The notes under the pieces are model-generated. The model ran no database searches, was not told the DNA's origin, and worked only from the letters and a program-made list of their open reading frames with translations. The position numbers and the translations under genes are program-made. From Bugula neritina (taxonomy: Eukaryota; Bryozoa; Gymnolaemata; Cheilostomatida; Bugulidae), in contig OZ037767.1 of NCBI GenBank assembly GCA_964035545.1, positions 17,299,781 through 17,363,780 of the forward strand: a DNA stretch of 64,000 nt, given 5' to 3'. Shown piece after piece: positions 24,803 to 37,500 of this stretch (the stretch's first letter is position 1; every line of letters begins with the position of its first letter).

Positions 24803-26835
24803 AACTACTATAGTAATACTATAATATACTAACATACATGACTAAAGTGTATGGTAATACACTTTAATATTAAAGTGTTATACTAATTTATGCTATACAC
24901 AATAGAGTACTATATATATGGTAAACTCATATACATTAATATAAGATACTATATATTATACTACACAATGTGACTATTAAATCCTTAGGCCTAATAATTG
25001 GCTTATACATGGTTGCAATGACATATCACATCAAGTGTTTCTGTGATTTGTTTATGCCAATTTATTTTTGATTTCTTATGTTTTTTATTGTGAATCTTAA
25101 ATAAGTTGTTTTGCAACATGCAAAATAGTTTAGACAATTCATATAATAACATAAATGGTACTGGTTCAACTTTCCCACAGCTAGGTGGTTCAATTTGCTC
25201 CATTTTAGGGCGTGTTGTGCCCAAAAGTTGGCCATATTTTAGTCAGTAAAATGTTTATACATTTATTTTCAATGGACAAAGACAGCAGCATGAGACTAAC
25301 TTTCATGGTGCTGATCTTTTGATTGGTAAAAATTCTTCAAAACTTTTGCTTAAAAACGCAATTTTCGGTTTAACTACCCCTCCTCTCCCCTACAATATAC
25401 ATATATATACTATGGCATACAATATTAAACTACATACACTAATATATACTATATTATACTATACACTAAAGTATATACTATATTATACTATATATACACT
25501 ATAGTATAATATACTATATTATACTATATACTAAAAGTATATACTATATTATACTATGCACTAAAGTATATACTATATTATACTATACACTAAAGTATAT
25601 ATTATATTATACTATACACTAAAGTATATACTATATTAAACTATACACTAAAGTATACATACTATATTTTACTGTGCACTAAAGTATATACTATATTATA
25701 CTTTACACTAAAGTGTATCAATCATAAATTAAATGATGAATATTCAAAAAGAACCCTTTACTACCAATCAACAGAGTAAAATACAAGTAATTGTTAAGAA
25801 CCTCAATAGTAAAGTTGACAAACATGCTGTAGTTAGCACAGTATATAGGCTGTAGAGTAGTAACACTGTATTGACTATGTGTCCACTACTAGATCTCATT
25901 GAGTGGTTGTAATCAATGATATCTACATCTCACTGTACTAACTGTAATACTGTATCGGTTTGTGTTTGTGTCTGGTTGCAAGATATGCTTTAACTACTAG
26001 CCAATTTGGCAACAGGTTTTCGAGTTTATCAACTGTCAAATCGTACCCTAGAAAAATGGGAAACATTAGAAATTGTATAAGTAAGTAGTCACAATATAAA
26101 TCAAAATTCAAAGGAATACCATGAACATTACAGAATCGAACAAATTGACATAAACTATTATAATTCTAATAAACTTACAATATTGATGCGTAGGTAAAAT
26201 TATTAGCCATCACAATACCGAAACCGATAGTTTATTCTTACAAAGAGTGTAAATATGGCGGTTTGATCATGATACACTGACTCATGCAGTACAGTGAATG
26301 CACTAGCTCTGCCAGCTAATAGTAGCTTAGGTGAAAGCTTTGAAGTTTGAAAGCTTTAATGATTGGCTGCCTGCCAATACTTCTGGGTGGCATACCAATA
26401 CAAATACTAATACATGTTAACCTACTTTACTACCTGAGAATCTACTAAACTGGTTCTTATAGACAATCACTTTGATGTGTGAACCTTATTCAGTATATGC
26501 CCTTTAAATCACTCAACATTAGAGTTTCCTATCTAGAAAATTATTGTGTAAATATGGTAAACTTCACTAAGTATAATGAAGGTACATCTATGTAACCTTA
26601 TTATATGTTGAGTAAAGTGATTCCTACAATACATCCTATATGGTATTACACTTTGCATAACAAGTATGTATTATTATTACTAGAGTTGTTATATAGACTA
26701 CATATATTATAAACTATATTTTATGATATTAACAATTTTACTAACCTGATTGTAGTGATTATTCTGTCATACTTAGTAGTTAGTCTGTCTGTCACCTACT
26801 ACCTAGTACCACTCAAGTGTTACTACTATAACTAT
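24803..26835. other. Intergenic unit-2 DNA with simple repeats
   Basis: No gene seen. A copy of the 1.3-kb block tail lies at about 24965-25330. An AT-rich tandem array of about 28 bp (ACTAAAGTATATACTATATT) lies at about 25437-25715. Part of the rest matches unit 3 at 49340-49920. Confidence 0.5.
25437..25715. repeat. About 28-bp AT-rich minisatellite
   Basis: Degenerate tandem copies around ACTAAAGTATATACTATATT, related in sequence to the 52-bp satellite (shared CACTAAAGTAT). Confidence 0.7.
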
Positions 26836-27170
26836 TGTAGTGGTTAGTGAAGCATGAATACTCCCTGTGCAAATAAGCCGATCACTGTTAGGCACGTGAT
26901 TACCCCCCCCCCCCCCCCCCCCCGGCAAAGCTGAACGCCTCCGGAAAGACACACTTAGAGTAGAGTTAGTTAGTAGTGTGATGCCGAATGTGCAAGTAGC
27001 AGATATACGTTTTATGTTTTATGAAGTAATGTATTAGTTTGCCTCGTGTATATATTGTGATAAATATAATCTTCTTCTCCTACTACTTGTCCTGTGTTTG
27101 AGAGTATAAATCCAGCAAGTGCAGTACAGTTGGACCCACCTTAACATTATTATTCAGAGAAATTATAACA
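26836..27170 (+). repeat. 5' LTR of element A
   Basis: 335 bp, TG...CA ends, aligned along its length with 32730-33061. Contains a run of about 17 C at 26906-26922. Confidence 0.9.
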
Positions 27171-27242
27171 GTAGTGGCAGCAGTGGGATCCTAATACTAG
27201 CACGAATGCAACCTAACTGACAACTCGACAACCACAACTAAG

Positions 27243-28135
27243 ATGGCAGGAGAATCAACTCGACAGAGAGAAGGTGAGCCTGATATCACTATAGCTTTAA
27301 AAGGCCCAGTGTGGCAAAAAGAAGAGGCCTACAGATATCGCCTGAAAGCTCCTACTTTTACCGGGTTAGAAGACGTAGAAAAGTTTGTCCAGGAATTCAA
27401 AGAGGTGATAGACCACACCCAATGGCCACCCAGAGTGGCTTTGATCTAGCTACGAAGAGCGTTAACAGAACAGGCCAAGCCGTGCGGACTAAGAACTAGC
27501 ATAGACGGAATCTTTGCTGCGCTACGGGCCCGTTTTGGTATTTCCGCAATAGGTGCCAGGACCCGCTTATAGAGGTTATGCCGCACTTCACAGACATCTC
27601 TACAAAAACATGCGGCTACGATGAAGAAACTGGCACAGATCGCGTATAGCGACTCACCAGTGCAACACTAAGAACGCTATACATATGTTGCTTTTGTTCA
27701 GTCATTGAATGACTTGGGTCTACACCACCAACTACAAGCAAAAGGGTGGAAAACGCCTTGGGAGCAGGAGAGGCTCATTTACTAGCAACTCAACTACATA
27801 AAGGACAGGGAAGCCCTCAACCACTTGCCATAAACGCCCCGGAAGGACCCACAGAACCGCTACCCCATTTTCAAGCTGTGGCGACCCCATCCGGCTCCCC
27901 CTAGGATGCGGAGGTCAATCGCATGGCGGGGATGTTAAAACAGTTGGTAACGATCCTCATCCACTCCAACTCCATCAAACCAAAACCGAGGCCTCGGCGG
28001 TTGCCTATGGCACCTACGATTCCAGGTTGGGGGTGCGATACTCAGGACCGTCCCCGCATGGAACACCCCCGGAATAAAAGAGTGTTTAACTACCACTGCC
28101 CGCGGATGCATTCCCTCCCCGTGGGCAAAAAATAA
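27243..28135 (+). pseudogene. gag of element A (decayed)
   Basis: Starts MAGESTRQREGE and contains YRYRLKAPTFTG and VIDHTQWPPRVALI, matching gag of element B residue for residue. A TAG follows VALI at the same codon where element B has TAA; the frame then continues LRRALTEQAKP as in B. Further stops and frameshifts lie beyond 27570. Gag would form the particle shell. It keeps 21 nt (AALRARF) that element B lacks. Confidence 0.8.
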
Positions 28136-28385
28136 AGAATCATTGAGGAACACACCGCCGGCTAACTGTGCAGACGCGACGGTATGCTCCTCACGAATGG
28201 CAGGTACCACGTAGGACCAGCCGACCAGAACAGCAGCCAGGTACCTACTCTCTGCCACCCACCAACCGTTTCCTCTGGTTACCAGACGAAGAAGAGCCAA
28301 CCACTGACCTAGAGCCGGAAAGCCAAGTGGAAAGCTCGAACCCTCCCCCGAAACCCTATCCGGGTAGAACCGAACACGCGGTGGG

Positions 28386-28922
28386 GTGAAGGTACAACCA
28401 CACGGAGATAGTTATTTCCTACCAGGGAAGGTGGCGAGTAAAACTGCCATTTTCCTGCTAAACTCCGGTTGTACTACAAACCTTCTCAGTCGCAGGGTCT
28501 TCGAGACGCTGCCCCGCCAAGACAGGGACAGAGTACGGCCATACACGGGGGAACACAGCCCTCTGGCAGACTGGTCGTGTATCCTCTTCTACGGTATCGT
28601 AGAACTCACTGGGTGTGTCCAGGACCAATTCATAGAGGAAACATTTGCCATTAGCCAGCTCGAAGAAGATGCTATACTCGGCATGCCCTTTTTGAAACGC
28701 CATAAGTGCCGCATCGATTTTAGTAAGTCGACGGTACTGATGGCCGGACGAGAACTCACTTGTGTGGATAAGTCCGGCCGCCCTCTAGTAGGCAGTGTCC
28801 AGGTGGTGCGGAACCGCACCGTACTGTGGCGCTCCCGGACTACTATTCACTGCAAGGTAAATGATAACTGGATCTCTGGACTCAGGGTGGTAGAAAGCGC
28901 ACGAAAGAATCCAACTTGCTAA
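28386..28922 (+). pseudogene. Retropepsin (protease) region of element A
   Basis: The open frame contains KTAIFLLNSGCTTNLLS, where element B has LLDSGCTTTLLS. The active-site Asp of the family's DSG/DTG triad is therefore Asn here, so the protease is predicted inactive. Downstream ILGMPFLKRHKCRIDFSKS matches the second conserved region of retropepsins. The protease would normally mature Gag-Pol. Confidence 0.8.
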
Positions 28923-29199
28923 CAGTCTAAACCAGCTGACCGCGTGAGGAGAGATCTTGTTGCAGTGCGTAAACCCCTTTACAGAGTCGATAAAAATACC
29001 CGCCGAATTCATGCTGGGCCGTTTCTACTCTGCCCAAGAAGAGGACGTGGGCCCGTCGCTTGGGGATGCGACGGAAGAGCCCCCACGGCACCCGCAAAAA
29101 AGGCGGGAGACCGTCCCACCACACATCAAGGAGTTGTAGGAGACAGGTTGTGGTGGCGGTGCAAGCAACGAGGAACGTCAGGCTATGGCAAAGTTGTTA

Positions 29200-31065
29200 G
29201 GCGACTACGGTGATGTGTTCAGCAGCAGAGATCATGGCGTGGGACTGACCGGAGCTGTCAGACACAAGATACCGCTGACTGCAGGAAGGCCGGGAAATAG
29301 TAGTAGCTTACTACAGTAAGTCTCTCTCACCCACTGAACGAAATTACTGCACTACCCACAAGGAATTACTAGCAATACGTATCATGCCTCCCTGATTTGG
29401 TTGTGCAAGAGAGCGGAACCGTCCAGTCAGGTCGCCCGGTGGCTCGAAATCCTAGACGAGTTGTTTTACCGGATCGAACATCGACCGGGCAAGAGGCACA
29501 GCAATGCGGATAGCTTGAGCCGACAACCTGAAGGGGGCTGTAAACAGTGTCTCAACATCGAAAAGAGGGATGGAGGTCCCCCACGGTACAAGTTAGGGGC
29601 ACTGGCTCACCACTGAGCACGGTTTGACTGGGACCAGGGTCAACTCCAACAGACAGTGGACGAGACTTTGGAGGCGGTACAAAACCTCCGCGCCAACCCT
29701 GTTTTGGCTGAGAACGTCCGGGAATTGAGGAGGCTTCAGGAGAACCTCCCTGGAATAGTAGCCGATGTATATCGGACCAAAAAGGAAAAGCGACGACTCA
29801 GCGAAGAATAACTCAGGCAGGGATGCGCCGAATTCCGGCTGTTCTGCCAACGTTGGGACTCACTGAGGATCGGGCAGGATGGTCTGCTAACCATTTATCT
29901 AGCTGCCAACAGCAGACATCCTGAGAGAAAGTGGGTGATCTGTCCCACTGCCATACGCCGTGAGTTAATCTGGAACACTCACAAGCAGGCTCACGCAGGA
30001 GTCCAGCGGGTGATCTCCAAATCACAGCTCCGGTGGCACTGGCCCAAGATGCGGCGTGATGTCTAACTCAGAATAAAGCAGTGTAAAAACTGCCAGGCCA
30101 GCAAGCATGGCCGTCTCCCTGGTGAAGCGGGACGGCGAAAGTTATATGCTGGACAGCCGTGGCAAGTAGTAGCTGTCGACCTGGTCGGACCCATGCCCCT
30201 GACCCCCAGAGGCAACAGTTGGATCCTAGTATTAACCGGCCACTTCACCAGGTAAGCTGACGCTCTGGCAATCCCAGATACTTCAGCTCCGACAGTGGCC
30301 AGGGTGCTAGACCAACATGTATTTTGTTAATCTAGGTTTCCCTGAACGGATACATTCTGACCAAGGCGCTCAGTTCCAGTCTCAACTGATGAGCGACCTC
30401 TGCCGCCACTGGGGAGTGAATCAGAGCAAGACCACTCCCTACCACCCTGAAGGTAACGGGGTGGTGGAGCGCAATAACCGGGTGCTAGGTGATGCGCTCT
30501 GGATTCTACTCCTCGGACGTAGTCAGGAGGAATGGGACACGGTGTTGCCGCAAGTCATGCGCGCATTCCGTAGCACACCACACACCAGTACTGGTGAGAC
30601 CCCAAACCTCTTGATGCTCGGGAGAGAGACTCGGGTCCCTGACCATCTTACCTACCATGTTCAGGGCAAAACAGCTCGATTCACGAGTATGCCAGTGAAC
30701 TAGTGGAACGGATGAGGGTCGCACACAAAATGCTGCAAGAAAAGCAGTGACAGGTGTGCGCGAAGACTACGAAGAGCCACCCCTCTATCAGACAGGAGAT
30801 TGGGTGTAGATGGTCAATTACCGTAGGCGTCGCAGACAGGCGGCTAAATTACAGCCCAAGTTCTTGGGACCCTACGTAGTAGTTGAGGCTATGCCCAACC
30901 ATACGGTTACAAGATCGAGCGCTCAGGACAAGTGTCCATCCAAAATGAGGCTCGCTTGAAGCCGTATTGGGCTAGCCCAGACGCAGTGGGAGAAGCCCCT
31001 CGTATGTTGGAGCCCAGGAGGCAGACGGCAACGCGTGGGCGACAGTGGCATGGTCCTGAGTAAGA
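29200..31065 (+). pseudogene. RNase H and integrase remnant of element A
   Basis: The frame jumps from the region before RT (GLTGAVRHKIPLT) directly to the RNase H strand VVAYYSKSLSPTERNY, deleting about 965 bp relative to element B, including all catalytic RT motifs. A second small deletion removes about 19 residues after KELLAI. Integrase parts are recognisable: VAVDLVGPMPL, HSDQGAQFQS and GVVERNNRVLGDAL (the D,D-E triad), then a GPY/F-like FLGPYVVVEAMPN. Multiple stops (e.g. at 29137, 29617, 30064 and 30748) make it non-functional. Confidence 0.8.
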
Positions 31066-31066
31066 G

Positions 31067-31330
31067 GTGGTCATTCCGCGGGAAGAAGACTTGGTGCGAG
31101 ACGAGCGACAAATTCCATCCACAGAAGTGCGCCCGCCGCCTCCGACTCCAGGTCTGACACCATCACTTCCAGAAACCGAGCCGATTCCGGAAGTGCAAAC
31201 CCTCACAGAGGGAGGGGCTCCATCCGGAGAACACGAAGAAACAACCACTGCTGAGAAATCAGAATCACCGCCAGTGGAACCTAATAGTCCACCAGTGTAT
31301 CTCAAACTCACAATTGATACTGAACGTTGA
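31067..31330 (+). pseudogene. C-terminal extension after integrase stop, element A
   Basis: In frame with integrase after a TAA that aligns with a TAG in element B. Encodes REEDLVRDERQ and a Pro/Glu-rich stretch, then ends early compared with element B, lacking the RTRQPPLYVKDFV part. Confidence 0.6.
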
Positions 31331-31391
31331 GTATGTCGCTAAATACCAAGTTCTCTGGTAAGCCTACCTAAGTCTTGTATTCTTATCTATA

Positions 31392-32470
31392 GAAACAGGC
31401 TTGATGCCAGTTAATTTTGAACTAATAAATCTGATTGAATCAGAATTACTGGAGACCACGTCTAATGTGAATGACGACTAGGACATAGTAATGGCCGATG
31501 ATCTGTTAGATCTCGAGCTAGAAACTATCATTCTTGGTCAGTCTACACGTAGCAAACCGGTCTCTCGAGTGCCTTATAAAAGTTGTGACCCTCAGACTAC
31601 TAACAGTTTATCGTCACTAGAATTATGTTGTAAAGATCTATCTCGATTTGACAATAATTCTACTTTTGTAGACGACACTCGCTCTCTCGTCTCACAAGGG
31701 ATGCCATCTTTTGAGATGGCCTGGAATCCAAAACCCCTAGTACCTACAAAATCTGATCGGAAACTACTTCACGCACTGGAAACAAAATCTTGCTGGATTA
31801 CACCAGCAACTGAGAAGGAGATACACAGGTATAGAGGCGACGAAGATAATACGGAGTGTCGCCTATGCCAACAGCACTTTACCACGCACCGCACGCTACG
31901 GGTCCACCTCCCACAGCAATTTGGGACAACCTTCTGTTCCTCTGGTGAATACAGTTACCACAGGCACTATATCCTGAGGCATCAGAGAACAATGAATTGT
32001 TTTCCCGGCCACCCCTACAATGTGGATGAGAGCTCTTACCCCACTTTCTTAGATCTTGTACGGCCCTTCGTCACAGACCCCGCTCGACTGGCGCATCTTA
32101 CCCAGGGATTCCCGCTCCCCGACCTATCACCCCAGGACCTACCACCAAAATCCCTGGCTATTCCACCAACTCACCTCCTACCTCCATCCGTCGTCCTAGG
32201 ACCATTCCCCGCGTTCTGTTACAATGCATAGATACTCAACCGTATACTCTTCCTCCTCTCCTTCCCCCGGCGGATCGGAAAAGACGCAGGTCACACCACT
32301 CCCCTTCACGTCATTGTCCTCTGGTCCGCAACTTGCGGGAAGTCGAATTGAGAGCTAACAAATTAAAAAGGGAAGTCCATCGTTTAGCCCACAGGATTAG
32401 GGAGGCAGCCAGCGAGTTACAATCTCTCCAAGACTCTATCAACAAACTTAAACGCTCTACTAAGGACTAG
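31392..32470 (+). pseudogene. Extra zinc-finger/coiled-coil ORF of element A (decayed)
   Basis: Homologous to the extra ORF of element B. It contains VPYKSCDPQT, CRLCQQHFTTHRTLRVH and, in a shifted frame, a helical tail (RNLREVELRANKLKREVHRL, then SLQDSINKLKRSTKD) ending with TAG at 32470. Both fingers have lost ligands compared with B: HLPQQ for HLPQH, CSS for CPC, MNC for MHC. An in-frame TAG at 31480 and a frameshift near 32230 also break it. The tail extends past the point where B stops, so A preserves the fuller 3' end. Confidence 0.7.
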
Positions 32471-32729
32471 TGCAGCATTTATCTCCCAAGACTCTCCACT
32501 CGGGATATTATCTCCTTCCTCCTCCATCCTGGTGCTCGACCGGTGCTGTAAGAACTGCTCTTATAAATAGGATCAATAAATAATTGCATGCTTATCAGTA
32601 TATATTTTTTATGTGTCCTCTTTTTTATTATTCTGATATTTGTTTTTATATACATATGTACAGTTTTTTAGTATGCGTCCCTTCCACTTAGTTTTTAGCA
32701 GAAAGTAGGCTCCCTGCTGGAGGAGGCGG

Positions 32730-33061
32730 TGTAGTGGCCAGTGAAGCATAAATACTCCACGTGCAAATTAGCCAATCACTGTTAGGCACGTGATTACCCC
32801 AGCCCCCCCCCCCCGGCGAAGCAGAACACTTCCGGACAGATATACTTAGAGTAGAGTTAGTTAGTAGTGTGATGCCGAATGTGCAAGTAGCAGATATACG
32901 CTTTATGTTTTATGAAGTAATGTATTAGTTTGCCTCGTGTATATATTGTGTTAAATATAATTTTCTTCTCCTACTGCTTGTCCTGTGTTTGAAAGTACAA
33001 ATCGAGCAAGTGTAGTACAGTTGGACCCACCTTAACATTATTATTCAGAGAAATTATAACA
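32730..33061 (+). repeat. 3' LTR of element A
   Basis: 332 bp, same ends. Differences from the 5' LTR are scattered substitutions and a shorter C run interrupted by AG, showing the copies have diverged since insertion. Confidence 0.9.
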
Positions 33062-34500
33062 ATATGCAGTCCATATAATATCTTCTCCTACTAACAATAC
33101 AGTTTTTTTATGCAGGAAGTTTGAGACGTGATGCATGGGGAATTCCATTTCCCTAGTAATGAGTAATATTGGGAAATTCCTATTTCCCTTGTATTACTCA
33201 CTACTGTCAACTACTGTCATTAAGCATGTTGAATGATGAGGGCACTTGATTTATTATTGAAAGACACCACGATTGGCTACGTAGTCATGACTTTCATACA
33301 TGAACATATACAGTGTTATTATTGTCTCCAATATCAGAGAGTGAACTTCTCTGTGATGGTGTTGGAACTCTTGATTCTAAATATTACATCATATAAACTA
33401 CCATACTATAAAACTACCCACCATTTACCCAGCACTTACTTGCCTACTACAAGATTACCCACTTCACTGGAAAATTACAGTAACTGCAATTGAAATATGA
33501 ATTGGCTTACGAATTCAGCTTATTCATTTGATTTTAAACAGAAATTGTTGTTTTCACCCAACGATATTTAATACAGCTTTAATATCTAATATATATTTAG
33601 TATTAAAATACTCTTTAGCTCTTATACATTGATATATCTGCTGTTATTCAAGAAGTTTTAATATGAATAAATAGTTGAGTAACATTTATCTAGTCTAATA
33701 AACTGCTTAGTGTCATTTTCTGAGACTTAGTCTCAGTCATATCATGGTGCTGAGACACTCTGTGGTTTATTTATTGACTAGGAAAGGCAGGTGGTTGACA
33801 GGAGCTTTAAGTTGACTCTCCTGCATATAATATATAGTATAAGTTTCAGCTTTATGCAGGTCTACTGACAGCTAACTGTGAAACTCATATGAATTTCAGA
33901 GCTTATATATGTCAGATTATTGTTTATAGTTTGTGTGTGAAATTTCTTTGGGCTACAGATTGGAAGATAAATACAAGGAGTTGAATAACAGATTAGTTTA
34001 TATTTGAAATAATTTTTAAGCAAAGTAAGAAAACTAAATACTCAAATATTAATGAAGCAAGGAAAATGTAGTAATATAGACACATATGATAAATGAGTAA
34101 TATAAACATATATGATAAATGAGTAATATAAACATGTATGATAAATGAGTAATATAAACACACTTGAAATAAACTTTGCTTGAGGTTTTGTGTTTGGTGT
34201 TTTGTGTTGTCAAAAACAGTAAGAAGAATAGATAGCAATAAACATCTGAAAGGATGTCCCAGCTGTCAATATTATGTGATCATACAGTAAAACATGCTGA
34301 AATAAATTGAATAATATAAATACTTCATTTCATAACTGGAATACAGACATTAAGATGCAGCAATTTTATCCATGTAAATTCTGCAACATTCACTTCTGGA
34401 TTCATAAATGTCATAGGGAAACGGTTTCGTTATAAATTACATATTTTGATAAGTTTTTGAACAAATGAGGATAGTCTGCGTATACGTCAATAGTTCACAA
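33062..34500. other. Unit 2/3 junction, no gene seen
   Basis: 33110-33250 is homologous to 49980-50050 (GAGGAATTCC..TTTCCC). From about 33780 the sequence is homologous to 1569 and 16019 onward, so unit 3 begins near 33780. No supported exon. Confidence 0.5.
34070..34165. repeat. 26-bp minisatellite, unit 3 (contracted)
   Basis: Only about three to four monomers remain at the position homologous to the longer arrays in units 1 and 2. It ends with the same ACACACT..AAACTTTGCTT flank. Confidence 0.85.
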
Positions 34501-34508
34501 TTCTCCCA

Positions 34509-37500
34509 TCACTTCTTCATTCCAAATATGGTAAGTCTTCCAGCTTTGGCTGCTTCTTTAACTTTAGACCAATCAGTGAGCTCTTCACACCGAGATCCAA
34601 GTGCAGACAACCCTCCTTTCTTTGGACTGTCCATCCAGTTTCCAACAACCTGTATAAAGTGTCAACAAGGTGTCAATATAACACCATAGTGTCTGCATCG
34701 TACAAGAGAAAGAAAATACAACAATTACGGTGTGAAAAAACGTTTACTAGAATAAAGAAACTCAGATATAAACTCACACACATAATCTACATGATAAACT
34801 GATAGCCATGTATAACAAAGGGAACAGGACTCTTAACACAATATATAAAATGGAGTACAAGACGCAACCTCATCTAACTTGTCTTTATCCAGTACACTCA
34901 GATAGTAGATGTATCTGAATCTATCAATAGTTTTACGGCATTTCCCTGTTGGTTTAAGAGCATCATGTATAGATTTGGCTCTCTTACTAGTAAGTTGATT
35001 ATGTACATATTCCATCAACTGTATAGCCTGTTCTGGTGTTTGTACTGCAAGGAACACAGGAAAAAATGTAAATACTTAGAATACAATACGCAATATCTTT
35101 GTACACAATAATATGAAGCTGACAGTGAGTATTTGTTTTATAGCTGCATAGAAAACGATATGTCAATATATAAAAAGAAATTGAGACAATACAATTACTG
35201 TTGATGACGGAATGTGTGGGTAGACTGTAATACACTATTGAGAGGTGTCTCACCATATTGGAAACTAGTTGCTACATTAGAAGTGGAGGGTGCATTGTTA
35301 AGAGCAAGAGTATCACAGACTCTCTCTGAAAACGTAACAGAATAAGAGTTTGACATTGGAATCACACAACTTTGTATGATTTTGCTCCAGCTGTTCTAGT
35401 TTGTTAACAGTTGGACATTTTACATTTTCAGTTCTGGTAACATAACACAGCATGTCATGTGCTAGTTAGAATATGAACTACATGGAAATATGTTCCTGTA
35501 ATAACAATTATATATTGAATCCTAACTAACTATAGGCGTACTGACATAGCTGTGTATAAATCCCATCACTAAATCCCTGAATATCTTTACATGTATATAT
35601 AATATTATCCCAGAAATAGTGTAATTACTAACTCATTACTTTAACCAACCTGTTACTAGAGTTCTTTGATCTCCAACAACTACAGAGAATGGAATATCCA
35701 CTTCACCAAGCATGATTGAGTCAGTGTACTCGGAAAGTTCTAGAATAATAATCACAAAGAGTTTATAACTGAGAGAGAGATGATGTGTAATATAATAGCA
35801 TATGATAAATAGCATATATCAGATAGTTGAAGATATGTATATCCAGGTTTAGTAAGACTTTACCATCATTTAAGACAAGACATGTGACTCCAGGTCCACA
35901 CTCCTTTCCAATCAGAAGGAGAAAACTCTCAATAGTCATGTCATCTCTGAATGGGAATATCTTGCTCCGAGATTTGATTTTCAAAGTGAGTTTATTGTAT
36001 CTAACAGCACCTGTACCAGTCATATGAAACAAAATTATAAAAATTTTGAGTTCAATAGAGTAATGAAATAAAAATTAATTGACAAATAATCAATTAAATG
36101 AAGTCACTTACATTGAATCGTTACGGCAGGTAAAATCTGCTCAGGTGTGACATCCATATTATGAAGTTGTCCCACAGTCTCGGGTACTTCCTGTGTTGGA
36201 GGTTTTGTACCATTTAGCATTTGAGTGTCTTGTACATGTGGTGGTTCAGAATACTCAGTGGTCATAGGAAAGTCAGCATTGGCAGCATCTGTATCAACAT
36301 AATAGATGTCAATGACAATAAAACATTAACTGTCTTAGGATTATCTCCATATCTTTTGTTTTGTAATTGAAATTGGAAGTTGTATGAAATACATGGGATG
36401 TTTATGACAATGCAATAGCTATTCCATTCCCTGCTTTTTAACTCCAAAGATAATATTCCAAGTATTTATTCCAAATGATAAAATATAACATACCTAAGCT
36501 TCTAGAGACTTTGGATGTTGAAAGGAATACATCATTATAGAGTGGTCTTTTACTTCCAGATGGTGTTTCTGACTTGTTACTCAGTGTAGTAACTCGAACA
36601 GATGAGGTGCTCTCTTGTGATGGAGGTACTAAACTGCTGCTCTCATTGGCTGCGGTATGGGATGTCAAGGTCACTGGTACAGATGTCAGAGAAGATACAT
36701 TCTCACTAGAAGATGAGTCAGTGAGACCAAGCTGTGACACTGGATGATGAAACTGAGAGTTAGAGTTTTGCCAGTTGTTGAGTGTCTGATCAGCCTCTGG
36801 TAGAGCTGCTGGTTGCATATCTGTGTACTCCTTCGGTGTTGGTGTGGGCTGTGAGATGTTGTCATGATTATACGGTGGCTGTGTTAGGAATGAGAAAAGT
36901 TTGGAGCTTGGAAGTGGAGGATTGAAAGGTGAATATTCCAAGGAATGTCGGAAGGGTGAAGCATTTTCTGGAGTAGATTGAGAGGGTAGACTGGTGTGGC
37001 TGGCTGGTGTTGGTGTCAACTGTGGAGTGGAAGGTGTGAGTTGGACTGGTTGCGTGGTGGAATAGTTTGACAGACTCAGCTGTGGTGGGACTTGCAGGTT
37101 GCTTTGTATTGGTATAGTCAAGTCAAGGAGAGATGGTTGAAGATCCAAAGGAAGTGAATCGTGCTGGTCAGTTACTGGTTGAGGTGTGAACCATCTGGAA
37201 GTTTCTAAAGAGCCAGACTCAGCAGGCAGCTGGTGATTGTATGTTGAGTTGTTGTTTTCCAATAAGCTATTGGCTGCTTGAATCTCTAAAATATAAAATA
37301 TGTTGCATTTCCTGAGGTTATTTTAAAGGCTGTGAGTAACTATACAAGCATTTTCTTTCCCCAAGACATTTTACCAATATATATTACCGAACCAAGTTTA
37401 AACTTTTTCAGCTAACTCATAATCTATTAGCTGTATAAAACAAATTATTAGCATTGAGATAAAATTAAATATTCTTATTCTCCGTCATCTATGATTAGCA

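Larger units (their letters stand above)
26836..33061 (+). mobile_element. Ty3/gypsy LTR retrotransposon A, decayed and RT-deleted
   Basis: Two LTRs (26836-27170 and 32730-33061) begin TGTAGTGG and end ATAACA. A primer-binding-site-like TGGCAGCAGTGGGATCC lies at 27175-27191, and a purine tract GGAGGAGGCGG directly precedes the 3' LTR. Order: gag, protease, RNase H, integrase, C-terminal extension, extra zinc-finger ORF. It carries many stops and deletions, including loss of the whole RT core. Flanking 5-mers (ACTAT and AATAT or ATATG) do not give a perfect target duplication. Confidence 0.9.
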
